Source of the DNA: Saccoglossus kowalevskii
Lineage: Eukaryota; Hemichordata; Enteropneusta; Harrimaniidae
DNA: 64,000 nucleotides
Assembly (NCBI RefSeq): GCF_000003605.2
Contig: NW_003130854.1
Span: forward strand, 376,072-440,071
Direction of reading: 5' to 3'
In this document: piece after piece, positions 9,815-22,849 of the stretch
How positions within the stretch are numbered: the first letter of the stretch is position 1
How the letters are laid out: each line of letters opens with the position of its first letter
The notes under the pieces: model-generated
What the model was told of the DNA's origin: nothing
What the model saw: the letters and a program-made list of their open reading frames with translations, nothing else
Databases searched by the model: none
Position numbers and translations under genes: made by a program

Positions 9815-12115
9815 ACTACCATACACTGTGACCAAACGCTCCGTTAATGGTTTCGATTCTAGGGTAAGTACTTGTACACTTTAGTAATACTATGAAGCGA
9901 ATATTTCCCCCTTTACCCGCAGTAGCAATACTTCCTCAAAATAAGTTGCGTTTTTTTTTTTAACGTGATTCGTTCTGCGTGGAAACAGGGCTATTGTGTT
10001 TATCCGCGTAACGCGTGGCACTCGCATACGAGTTCAGAAACACCTTAGAGAATGACTGTTTTGTATGCAAATTAATTCCATTCATGCTAACCAGGTGGTC
10101 TTTCCACATTAAATTTATGTAATGCACAATCTCGGGCATAATACCGTCCCTTAGTATATTAATTCTTGTAGTTCTTACAGTTTTTGTTTATTAGTTGTAT
10201 CTCACTTAATGTCACTACGTTTATTTGTATTTTCTGTTTGACGTCATCAACCACGCAATTTCCACTTATTTTCAAAAATGTTTTCCAGCATTTAATGCCG
10301 GGGGGGGGATACTTCCACATTAAGTGGGTAAGGATGTGAAGCCGATCTCTCGTAAACCATACTCACTTCTAAACACAAATGTTTTCAGCGAAAAAAAAAA
10401 ACATTCAGCATCCGGGCAATGCATTTTATTCAGCCTTTTCCGGTATTTGGCTTTGAATATAAGGACCGGTGAAAAAGTAAATAAATGCTACACACTTTTA
10501 AACCAAACCATTGATAAATGACCACCCACTTCTAAACAAAATAATGTGAAATGACACCTCAGTCGTGCGGCACATACCCGTATTGCACTTCTATGCGTGT
10601 AGCCCCCCGGATTTAATGACAAGATTGGGTGCCATCTACCGTCATAAAAAATCGTAATCCACTTCAAAATTGCAATCACACCAGTTTTCGATTTACTGAA
10701 TTCTGCTGATTTCTTCAACTAGGCTTGTGGCTCATTACTTATACTTGTTCTGGATTCGCCGTTGTATCGTCGAGTTCATTATGCACGACAGTTAGGAATA
10801 GTTATGTGTCAGCACCGTGACTGTGCCCAGTTTTAAGTTAATACGCCGGCTGTACAGTGCAGGACTGTTATATACTGGAAATAGTAGCATCCGACGCTAG
10901 ATCTGATCATTGGTCCCCGAGTTTTTCCAATAACAGAGATAGTAATACGTAGTTATATAGTAATTTTCAAAATGCTCGTAATTTTGGGTTACATTGTGCT
11001 ATTTTGATTATTAATGCATTTTCTGCTGGTGAAGTGAAATATTCATGGTCACAATAATTTCAATAATGTTGCTAGAAAACACTATCGACAATAATTAATT
11101 AGTTTTTCACTTGGAATATTTTTCAGCCGGTCCCACCACCCAACTGACACATTACGTCAATATATAAAGTATATTCTTTATCTTGAATCTCATGACTGTG
11201 TTTCGGAATGTACACACATTTCTATCTTTTGAAGATTGTGATATGTTTGATTCAAACAACATTATATTCGAATGGTATTCAGATTAATCAATGCAATGTC
11301 AAACAGGACCTGATTTTGAATCAAATAATGTAATATTTATAGATGACAGATTTAGAGATTCGTTTATGGATATCAATGGTAAACAACTGACGCCATGAAG
11401 AATATTAGGTTTGTACAGAGAGTAATATTGCCAGACGTAAAAGACGTGAAGTAACATATGATATAACACAAGGAAATAATTAATAAACTCAATTCGGTAA
11501 TGTGTTACTAGTATTGGTCCTTAGAACTCAGCATTATCGATCTTTGTGAGATTTACCAATGCGAATACATATCTATGTCAACATCCATACTTTTATTTAA
11601 TTTTGAAAATTTCAATAAGTTGATGGGTCTTAACCATTTTCATGATATAATATGCCACTTTCAGTGTTTTCCTTTTCATTTGTAAAAGTTTATTTAACAA
11701 TTCATTGCACTATATAAATGGTGTCGGCAGAGGGAGCCCTAACATTCATGTCGAATCCGTATAATTATTCAGAAGGCGATTGACGTTACTGAAAGTATTG
11801 TCATGATGGCCACGCAATGATTCATCTCAATATGCAAATTGTATCCATCATGCAACGTACTATACTGCTGCAAATCGGGGAGTTGGCAGATACTAGAAAT
11901 AGAATACATCAGTTTCACCTGTTCGCCGTTTTTACTACCCGTTATATTTCGAAAAATGTACCACAATATATATGTGAGATAGCAATAAATAGGTCAAAAA
12001 GAATGCAATTGGTCATTCTACCTGCCAGGGTCTTGGTGTCTGCTATTATCATATCCACCAACGTGTAAGCTACATGTTGGAAGTTGGTTCACAAAGTGTA
12101 TCGTGATGCAATATG

Positions 12116-12150
12116 TACTGTAAAATACTTTATTTTCGTTTGAATTTTTG
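12116..12150 (+). repeat. Solo arm of the 4461-4624 MITE family
   Basis: TACTGTAAAATACTTTATTT followed by TCGTTTGAA matches the left terminus of the palindromic MITE at 4461 with a few differences. No matching right arm follows, so this is a decayed or truncated copy. Confidence 0.4.
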
Positions 12151-13670
12151 TTCTCTCAATTCGTTAAAGGGATGGCCAAAAATCTTTGAAAATAAATTCT
12201 ATACAAAACACTCAAAAGGGGTCTTTTTATCGAAAATTATTTCTCCCAGAAACAATTTTACAGTATGTAATAAAAAAAATAATCAAATTATAAGAATGTA
12301 TTTTTTACTAAACACAAATACTGACACATGTCGTGATTAGAACCAGAGTATTTATACAAGTTATTTTGTGTATACATCGTGTTAGTAACATAACCTCACC
12401 TGACTATGGAGTGTCACTATCACTAACTGAATGTCATCAGTCACACTGTGCACGTCTTGATCGTCTGACACGCGCACGTACAAAGCGTGCCTGATTTGCT
12501 GTACATTATATATTTGTTTTCCCGAGTTAGAAACACCGTTATATGTTGTATGGCTTGATCTAATAGGTTTGTTATATTGTGACCTCATTACGGATTACGT
12601 GACTACGCTATTAAAGCTGACCCAGCGTGAGTTGTGGAATATGTATAGAATGAGGGGTATGTTTTTATCCCCTGAGACACATGCACTGTGGGTATTTTGG
12701 ACAATTTGATCAATTGCTGGAGACTGTTAACAATGCGATCATCCCCGTTAGTCAAATTAATTCACGAATCTAAATGTGTGTTCTGGAAATTATACTTGAA
12801 CATAATCGAATCTTAAACGACTATTGAGTGAAACAGCATGATCCGACAATCAGGACAATCAACACCATTTCGTGTGCTTCACTGCGAAAGCTAGGGTTGT
12901 TTTACACGATTTAAACAAAAATAGCATTATTAATCGCGAATTGTTACGAAGATACTCAGTTCTGAATCTAACTAGCTATCGTAATAATGGCGTAAACTTG
13001 GCGATTTTATACCCAATTTGCAGTGTCATTGATTATACATAAGACATGGCATGCGTCATATAGGAATTATTAATAGAAGCGTTATTAAAAAGTAAATATT
13101 GAATTGTATAATTATATTCCCTTCGATAAATTGACAATATTTGCTTATTTTGTTTACAATGTTTATCAATACGTATTTCACATAATTATTTTGTATAACA
13201 TCTTAGCGATTAGTTTTATGTCGTCTCTTTAACAAGGATTGACGCAACATAAACGGCAGTATCAACCAACAGGCACGAGAAGATCACGGCTTGGGTACAG
13301 AATGTATACACCAACGAAACCCTAAATCTCGCTCTATTACCAGTAATCAACTCTTATTTTAAAAATATAGTTTTGAAATCACTTTTCGCAAAATATGTAA
13401 ACGACATCAACATTTTAAGACCACAAATAAATTTCTACAATCAGCAATTTGTGAAACTTTTTAATGTTACGCCCCAATAAACCGCCAATACCAGCCGACC
13501 AAACTCAGTCAGGTTACGGGATTTCAGACATTTTTGTACAGACTTATCGCTTTTATCGGTTTGCTTGACGGCAATGGAAACACTGGAATGATATTGAAAC
13601 CGTATTAGTGAGATTAGTTATTGTGTTGTAGAATAGAAAAAAAAAACGATTTACAGAACCATTAGACCAT

Positions 13671-13707
13671 GAAATCATACATTGAGGAAATCATACATTG
13701 AGGAAAT
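13671..13707. repeat. 16-bp direct duplication
   Basis: GAAATCATACATTGAG occurs twice head to tail and is followed by GAAAT of a third unit. It is a short local duplication with no evident function. Confidence 0.7.
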
Positions 13708-15117
13708 TAAAATTGTATTTAGCTCAACAAACTGAACAGGTGAAGAAAGTTGATGCAACAATTGATGAACTAAAGAATAGAAACACCAAGCGCGTCTGGT
13801 TTCCGCAACACCTATAAGAAATGTAATATAATATACAACGTTGTATAACTGTCACACGTGTGAATGTTTGCCTTGTCTATAATGTAGTCATGCTCTTTGT
13901 TGTTAGTTTTCCTAGTGTTCCTAATTTTGAAATCCGATCAGTCTTACGCAAATTGAATTTTGATATCAAAATATAAATTAAAAATCTTCATTAGTCGTCA
14001 CCTGCGCACGCGCGGGAATTGAGTTTTAAACGACGATAATAACACATGCTAAAAACGCAAAGGCTCATGGGTAGGCGCATGCGCAGCTGATGACTTCCGC
14101 TTAAAAGTAAGTATAGATACATTTAATATAATTATTATCTAGCATTAAAACGCTCTCTTCAATTTGTTTAGTACCGTGTTTACATCATTATGATTACTAG
14201 TATTATATTTTTACGAAAAAGTACATGTATAGGTCTAGGTAAATGATTTGTAGTATACGAGCGCATCTGTGTAGTTACTCTATTGTCGCCACTATAATTA
14301 AATATCGTCATGCATTGCTGTTTAAGTTCTACTTCGGGTGCCAGCTAACTAACAACTGACGAACTTAGGAAGTGCCCAATGTTCCAAGTTTGCTCTGACT
14401 CAATGGTAACACAAGTTACTGTATTAGTAGTAAGTCCTATAATTTCGAAAGGAATAGATCTAATGACAGGGTTACAGCTGGTGGACACATAAAAAAAACC
14501 CAGAGGAATATGTTTCACATTAATTACTGATTTCGGGACGATGTTAATCTTCTTTGTCTACTAGTGTGTAGTTTAGTGTACATGTGGGGTTCTTGTAGAT
14601 TGTTTGGCAGTCGTTAGGTTTCTCATATTTTCTTCTACGGCTTTTGTATCGTGATCTACGGCTAGGTACTTTATTTCCACTTTATAATGCATATGTTACT
14701 TGACACGTTAAAGGCTGAGGTCAAGCACGGATAAAAAATAAATAAATTACTTTTTATAAACAGCATAAAATCATGTTTCGCCATCAGGTTATGGACCGAT
14801 TAAATGAATTTCATGTAACACTAATCAATTTGATATCGTCTAATTGATTGGCTGTTTCGGAAATTAAGATACACGTAGAATATTATTATTTACAACCCCC
14901 TATTATTAGTATGAAATTTTATTTTGAGTTTTGAAATGACCTTCGAATACTCTGCAAATTGCCGTATTAGACTTGTTCAGTAAATTGATATCATAATCAG
15001 CGCCTTTATGTACTAAGCTATTTTAATATCATGATTGCCAACATATTAGTAGCCATCAAAACACTTGATTATTATCTTTTTGTACTTTATCTTTCATAAT
15101 CATTCCCAACTTTTTTT

Positions 15118-15357
15118 TTATTTAAAGTAATTTTTCATAAAAGGCATTGCAACATCTCTGTAACCCTGCCAACCAACAATTGATTCTCCTCGATATGTTC
15201 TTGATGTTGCTATGACTACATACTTGCGAGATACATTAGCTTCTATTAATTTGACAATTTCAGATTTGTGACTTTGATGAAGCTCCTCTAAGCCATCATT
15301 CAATGCCATTAACAGTCTATGGATTCCGAAATTAATCCATGTTTTCAAATTACCCAT
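15118..15357 (-). pseudogene. NACHT-domain fragment (NLR-type NTPase), probably a gene relic
   Basis: This 79-codon open stretch contains a Walker-B-like NDGLEELHQ. It is followed by SEIVKLIEANVSRKYVVIATSR, where the TSR resembles NACHT sensor 1, then GWQGYRDVAMPFMKNYF, resembling the VxGYxxxxxxxFxxxYF tail of NACHT domains. The P-loop half is not found next to it and the frame stops right after YFK. It may be an isolated exon of an unannotated gene or, more likely, a relic. NACHT ATPases act in innate-immune sensing and are greatly expanded in several marine invertebrates. The first acidic residue of the Walker-B box appears replaced (ALND instead of the usual LLLDG-type run). Confidence 0.5.
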
Positions 15358-17067
15358 AATTTTGTATCTACATTAACAAGATCCTTTTACTATTGCTTGT
15401 GTATGTGGTGAACTATCACTGCAATATAGTAAAATACATTTGTGATTACGTTACGTTACACGTCACAAATAATTATTATTCCAATGTACTGTAGAGCTAT
15501 GTAATGCAGTATGGAGTTTTTAGGCGAGACATGGGACCTCGGACATATGTTGTTTATTGTTGCTACTAGGCTTGTATTAATCATATAGTTATTGAGTCTT
15601 GAAGGAGTATTAATAATATTTCGAAAAACGTTTCGATATATATTATTACTAAATGCGAAAAAAAAATCAATTAGAATATAACACAGTTCTCCAGTTACAC
15701 TTCGTTATATGATGTTTGCCTTAATAATGTATTTATTTTCGCAACATATGCTTATGATCACAGGATTTCTTTTAATTTCCAAAACAACTTAAACAATCGA
15801 ATCCATAATTTTCGTTACTTCAATTTCAATTCATGTTGTCAATTGTTAATTAATGCATCCAAGTTGTACGAAGTGAATTTGTATCCACTATCAAAACCGA
15901 TCCCTCTAAAATATCTTCCAATAATGTTTTACTTATTATAAAACTCGCAATGTGCAAATGTATTATATATACACGTCTTGTATATATCGATTGTAAAAAA
16001 CTGATGTTTAAGAAATGTACTTTTATTTTTAGACATACATCTCTGTTTTGTATTGATAATTGTTTATGAAAAATGAAATTAAAACGAAGAATTAAGTGAA
16101 ACCAAACATGTAAATTAACGAAAAGTTGACGAAATGTCGTTATGTTGTTGTCTCGTATAATGCTGTGAACCACGTTGGTTGTCTAATCCAACGACAGCAG
16201 CAATGGATCCTACACGCGCCCTCTTTGTTGTGGTACGGAATACGTTTTACAAAAAAGTAGATGTATTTGAAACTTTACATTCAGTTATTTGGTCAGTATT
16301 TTAACAGAAAAAAGTTGACAAAATGTCAAATATATAATATAAGAGATAAACAAAAGCAAAATGCTGGGTGTTATTGGTTATTAACACACGTAATACATAT
16401 TTTCGAACCATCGTATTTCAACATCTACAAGATACTAGCTCAAACAAAGCAAGTGTTCAGATTCGTGTATGCTACTTTCCGATTAAATATCCGACAACCC
16501 AAATATATCCCAGTAATAGTATGTTCATGTACATGATATTCGGTCCGCACGGGTGTATAATAACGTTTGTAGGAACACAACATTAATCTCCGAATAATAT
16601 AAGTGATCTACACTTAGTCAAACAGTTTGACGAACAATGTCAACTCTAGATCAAAACAATTTGCAAGATATAATAGTTCACTTCCAGCTACAAATACCAC
16701 ATGAATCGATAATGTTTCTAACATATGTATGTCCGTTTCGCATCCTTTAAAACGTGACTTACGTGTATTACGTGAACTCTTGGCGATCAATCGTCTTTTC
16801 ACTCGTGCATTTTATGGAAGATGAAAATCAACCAGACGCAAACTCATTTTATTTAGCTTTATCAATAGTTGTATATTTTGTTGTTTTGTCACCTACTCGA
16901 ATTGCGCAGAATTCACTGTTGGATGCATATTTATTAAATAAACATAGCACTGTGTCTGTTCGATTAAAAATGAGAAAACAGAAATGATGCACCACAATAA
17001 CGTATTTGTTAGTCATACCGCCATGTTTATCTGACATATTGGCACTACCACCGTTCCATTTATTATT

Positions 17068-17213
17068 ATGAGGTTATTACGAGAATACCGCAAAATATGT
17101 ATGGAGGCAGCACGGTAATCAGCGGACGGGGTAGTGGTCTCTGTGATTTTGTACTGCCTGGGCGCATACTTTGCGCTTATTCTCATGATAAAATTGTCAT
17201 ACGTTTTTTTCCT
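17068..17213. repeat. Hairpin repeat, third copy (hairpin part only)
   Basis: The left arm GAGGTTATTACGAGAATACC and the right arm (GCATACTTTGCGCTTATTCTCATGAT) are inverted repeats of each other. They match the hairpin head of the ~400-bp repeats at 25889 and 32962. The tail part of those repeats is not found on either side here. Confidence 0.6.
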
Positions 17214-20200
17214 GTTTATAATTATAACTCGTGCATGCGAGATCTTCTGCATTCAGTGACGCGATTCTATCTCCATAGGGCTCTACATTATTGCCCCGAT
17301 CGATGTATTAAACAAAAGTACGTGTTGGAGTATGACGTATATATGACGCACATTTTCAAAGATAAGTAAGACAGTCGAAGGCATCTGTAAAACTTTCGAT
17401 CCCGTCTATATGAACGGATCATTCTAATAATTAAATGTATATAACTGTATTCATACTAAATTTTGGCTCCGTTCATAACATAAAACATTCCAGTCTTTTC
17501 TTGAGTGAACATGACTCAAAACAATATGTTTTTTGAAAGCATGCAACAAAACGGCACATTTTGAACAACTTAGGTGGTACAAAAATAGTAAAATATTTGT
17601 CCTTGTATCACATTTACCAAAATACCGCCATTGTAACTACTGAAGCAGGAGATGACCCATGACAATTTGTTTAAACACGGAACAGGTCCATATAAAAGTG
17701 TCCGGGAAATTGTCTAACAGGGTCTCTTCTGAGTTCAGAATATTTCCGACTTATATCCCATTGAAAACCGAAAGGTCGAGACAAAATTTCCCTCGTGCAT
17801 TAACATTTTAACGTACTCACAGCACAACAAAAGAACTGATACAATATGAAAATGAGAAATATAATGTATATTCGTTTCAAACGCGTCAGTGCGTGTCACG
17901 CACCTACTCATAGTTATGCACATCGCGACAACGTGCGATAATATATAAACTACTTACAGCAATCCGCCTACATGTAGACAAACCAATGCCATATTGAAGC
18001 ATCTGTCCATCATAAATTCATAAACGTAGAAACGAGTGTAGATGATTTATTATCATTCCTCACTCGATATTGACATTCACCGCAAACAAGCATGTTTGCA
18101 AATCTCCACTTACAATATCAACAAAATTCTGGTTATTACTAAAATATAAGAAGATAAACCTATCGATTTTCATATAGTGCTAGGTGTGATAACACAATAA
18201 TTCATCATTTTCCCGGAAACAAATTCATATCCCTATTCAAAATTATTATTATATTTTATTTTCACAATAGAATTTGATACCGATATTAATAAGACAGACG
18301 TCACTTCATCGAATGACGCATGAGTTGCCTCGCGATTCTCGGAGATCAAATATTTGAATATTGTGCAAAACGTTGTTAAATACAATAATGACATGCAGTG
18401 TGATGAATTCAATCATTATGGGATGGAACTGAAGTAAAACGATTCCACTAAGTAGCATTGAAGAATGAACTTGACATATCAAAGTATGTTTACTCATGCG
18501 TCAACATAACAAATTATCTTCACCCAAATCCGAAAACAAATATTAAATATTTATATTCGAGATAATATATATTTCAAAAAAATGATGACGTATATACAGC
18601 ACACAGAGGATCATATGTGTAAATTTAGTATTTTTAGTCATGGCTTTTTCGTGTGAAATACAACATATGTATTGTACATGAACTTTACACTACACGTGGG
18701 CGTGTCAACATTGATATAAACATCAATCAAAGATTGATATCAAATAAGTCAACACATCGATGTAGAGAAATCTACTACTCTATTACTATACATGATAATA
18801 TCGATGGTTAGACAAAACACTAAACTCTGAAGTGGAATACATAATATTTCGAACATATTTCAATACATATTAGCCACTATAAAAAATTTAGTTAAATTCT
18901 TTATCATTTTTGAATTTAACTTCTGAAAATCGAGGAATTATCTTCAGCCTCATTTTGCTGTGCCTTGAACGTATTATGAGTTATTTCCGCAACAAATGCA
19001 CATGGCTTGGTCATATACACATTACAAAATACGAAATACACATTTATTTTCCTAAGAAAACTTTTAAAAAAAAAAAAATTTTAAAAAGCGAACAATTTTC
19101 TTTTACGCCAATTTATATAATAATTGATGCATCACAGTTATGGTGAAAGTGAATTGGTATCATCCATGAAAACAGAGACCCTAAAAAACTTACTGCTGTA
19201 AAACCTATGCGTTTTACGTTATATGACATACTAACTGATACGTACATAGAAGGGCATGTCGTGGTTATCGATTTCGTTTGCTCACTAGCCAGCATCTTCT
19301 CGTTCAATTACAGAGAAGCCTGTTAATTCACACGACATTAAATCCATGTTGATTCTGTTGATACAGACCTCCTCATATAGAAATTATTACTTGTCGCCCC
19401 CCCCATACGTAAATCATCGAATAATATTCGACTTCGTAACTGACGATCCTTAAACTTTAGAACAGGATTCATCAACGTTACTTGTATCTCGCAAGCAAGG
19501 AAATATTTATTAGCATTACAATTTATCAAATATCATTCACCATGCAGTCTTGAATATACAAGTTAGATAACTAAACGCATAAAATCGAAGCAAGAATTCT
19601 GCGGCATGCCTTTATAAAGAGTCTGCAACGCAAAGACAATTTATTTGTTAACTTTATGATATATACATTTCTGATATATACACGTAAATTTATCGACGCT
19701 GGATAATTAATTTAATCATACTTTGGAATAGCCCTTATATAATCAAAAATATATTATGTTCAATACAAAATATTGCGGCATTTCGTCAAATAAGTACTTG
19801 AATAAAAGATAAACCAGTCACAGCTGAAGGGAAATGGTGGTCGTCTCGCCGTGCCGTGTTCGATATGGGATTTATGGCGATGTATATAACGCGTAAAAAA
19901 TGTAACGGAAGCAAATCGTCGCTAGAGGGGGGAATTTGTAGGAAATGAATATCGCAACGAGTGTGTAGTGCATCGTACATAATTAACCACTATCACTGTC
20001 ATGAGTTTATTCAATAATCGTTTTTCATCTTAAAGTCGTTTATCGAGTTTCTATTCCTGGAATTATATCTACTGATTTTGTTAAAGAAAATTAACAATGA
20101 AATACATATGTGTACGATGTTCAAGAATACGATTTGTTCAGGTGTCCAATTAGGCTACTGTACTGATACTACTGTACTACTGATATGAAGGCCATTTTAA

Positions 20201-22454
20201 TATCTGGGAAAATTCAGGATGCCAAGTTTATTTAGAATACTTAATATAAAAATATGATATATTATCATGTTAATGACGAGAACATTGACCTCAAACATCA
20301 GAACAAGTCGTCTCTAAGGACGACAATGACTCAGTTGGTGGCATAATTTATATACATATCATAAGTAAACACCCGACGACATTAGTGAAGATATCATTTC
20401 GTCAATGTCACATTTCCGTGAAAACTAGTAATGCTTTAATTGACAATAAATACTGGCAGTGAAAATACTGCCAATGATAAATGGGGTAATATAAATTTAT
20501 AGTGCATGCCCATTCAGATAACTTAAGCGTATTTATCGTCAAAATATACATTTACGAGAGTATTGTGTTAACTTTGCAAATATGTATTTGAAATCACCTT
20601 GAACCATGTACATGATTCATAGTTTATATATACTCACTCAATCACGACAGGTTCACGTTGTTGTTGTTTTTTACGCATGAGTTGGACAAATGTCATTTAC
20701 AATCATTATGATTATAAAGCCATTCCGTTAATTTCTAGGTTAATGTTCAAGATTCAGTGGCGATCATTAAAATATGTATGGTAAGCCGTGTATAGGTGTT
20801 ATATCCATGTAAATTCTTCATCTATCTCGCTTATTTTGGCGTTTTTTTTTTGGTTTGCGTCGATTAAAGCCAACTCGTACGTATCGTACGAATAAGTGAC
20901 AATGGCAATAACGTAGACATATCAGCAATGTATTACCTGTATATTAAATGAACTACAGAAAATATATAAGTTAATCAATTATTTTATTGTCAGAGAAGAT
21001 GACATAAAAAAGTACTGTGCATCAGAGATAGGAAATAAATAAAATGATATTTTTTATAACTTAGATAAATATCTTATGAAAAACCCCCATAGCTAATCAA
21101 TGCATAATAACACTGTACCAATACACGGGATTATTAAATTCAGTCATTTCAAAGGTGGCATTTGTCAATTTCACGAAATGAGGTCGCTCGTGTATCATAC
21201 ATATCTATCGTATATTAGCAATTACAGGTAAATGTACACGTGCTGTTTGTTTCTGTAGAATGTTACATAACTGTTATCTCGTTCGTCTCGTACGTTGACT
21301 AGCGACAACCATGTGAATAATGTTACTGTCATGTCAGTGGGAAATATTTAGACAACTACGAAGAAGTAATAGTGGAAACAAAATACAACTGAAACGTGTA
21401 ATCGTAAAACTATTATATATATATACGTTGATATCACTACATATGAAAAAAGTGGAAATAACATATCTAACTGTAGATCGTTATACAAAACTCGTACGGT
21501 AATTTTACAACAATATTTAAAACGCCGACAGTTGCAGAAATACATTTACATCACTAAATCTATTGAAACATCTATTAACGAATATTGAAATTGGAAAGAA
21601 CAATGATGTTTCGTACAATGAATTATAAAAATACAAAATCTCCTTTTTGATACATTTGATTCAATATGTCGTGGCTTAACTGACTAGATATTTATGGTCT
21701 CAATATTGAAGGGAATTCGACTTACTAAAAACACTTAATTCTGTAAATCCATACACAACATTGCACTTCACTTATAATTGATTGCTATACATCCATTGTC
21801 AGAGAGGTCAATACCACGGGATGTAAACCGGATTTAATAATGCCGTGATCGAGGAGTGCATTTATTCTGAAACGATGACTTTACTAAAATGTTTACATAA
21901 AAACATGACATGTTCCAATTACTCCCTGCAAGAAAAATGATTTATAACTGGTCTGCATGTCGTAGATAGCCAGGTCCAGTTTTTTTATTTTACGTACTAA
22001 TTATTGCACCTATTTTGAATCTCAAAACATATAAATTCATGGCGGAAAAATATTCACGTGTTTCCACATTTTTAATCTACTTCTTAACAGTATATGCTCA
22101 CTGTTTCGTCTCTAATATTGACTCAAAGTACGATGGGAAGTCAGTCGCAGTGGTTGATTTCTTTGCCTCCTGAGTCGTACATTGTACGACTGAACCAACA
22201 TGGAAGCGCCATTGTATAGTTGCGTGGCAACGAGAATCGTTCAACTTGTGCAGCAGGCATTTCCCACATTTTGCTTTGTCTCTAATACTGTATGGCTAGA
22301 AAGTGTGTTCTTCCTGAGGGATGATTTCCAATAATTTTTGCAAAAATATGGTGACAGAATCTGAAATTGAAATGAAAAGAAATCAAAGCATTAAGTTATC
22401 AGGGGCTGAAAAAGACTTGCGTGAACGTGAATTTAATCTATCGCTTTTTTATCT

Positions 22455-22512
22455 CAGCGCGCATGTATGTGCGCAGCGCGCTTAATGCGCACGACGTCGA
22501 ATAGCGCGGTCG
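22455..22512. other. GCGC-rich patch with short hairpin downstream of the transporter stop
   Basis: Dense CpG/GCGC in otherwise AT-rich DNA. GTGCGC (22469-22474) and GCGCAC (22487-22492) can pair around a 12-nt loop. It lies about 170-210 bp past the transporter stop codon, so it could be in the 3' UTR. No function is claimed. Confidence 0.4.
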
Positions 22513-22663
22513 AATTTCATGCAACAGTTAGTTTACGAGCAGTGTATTTATGTAACACAGTCTTTTACATGACGCAGTGGGACAATTTCGACTACTGAGA
22601 CAAACGTCATATCGTGCATCTATCTGCTTCTGTGTGTTTATAAAGAATTTGTTGATAAACTTG

Positions 22664-22849
22664 TTACTTACGCATCATTCGTTTGTACCCTCTGGGTTTA
22701 TTCTTCCAATATACACCAATGTAGTAAACGGGTACACCAGTGAGAGCAATGCCTAGACCAATTCCACAGTCATGAGGTGCGGAGTAGAGGGATGTACCAA
22801 CCATGAAAAATGCGCACAGGGCAAAGATGATTGGAAGCACGAGTGGAAC
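22664..22849 (-). CDS. slc7a11-like: Transporter exon 9 and stop
   Basis: 186 bp, TTTCAG acceptor, ending in TAA at 22664-22666. It encodes [20 protein letters not shown] (TM11), then [20 protein letters not shown] (TM12) and [12 protein letters not shown]. The tail is about 20 residues shorter than in human xCT. The final codons CGT AAG TAA contain a perfect GTAAGT, so a spliced alternative C-terminus is possible. No downstream exon was recognised. Confidence 0.88.
   Translation of the reverse strand, partial: VPLVLPIIFALCAFFMVGTSLYSAPHDCGIGLGIALTGVPVYYIGVYWKNKPRGYKRMMRK

Larger units (their letters stand above)
9815..22663. other. Intergenic region between the two genes
   Basis: These 12.8 kb of AT-rich DNA separate the start of the LDLa gene from the end of the transporter gene. 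Contents I can support: a half-MITE arm near 12116, a 16-bp duplicated motif at 13671, a possible NACHT fragment at 15118-15357, a foldback hairpin at about 17068-17213, and a GCGC-rich patch near 22455. A poly-G run sits near 10300. No further genes are recognised. Promoters and terminators for either gene cannot be placed. Confidence 0.6.

Noticed and set aside
13720-13820. Short frame reading LAQQTEQVKKVDATIDELKN
   Set aside because: It looks like a coiled-coil fragment but is under 40 codons with no context or splice signals, so it is too weak to call.
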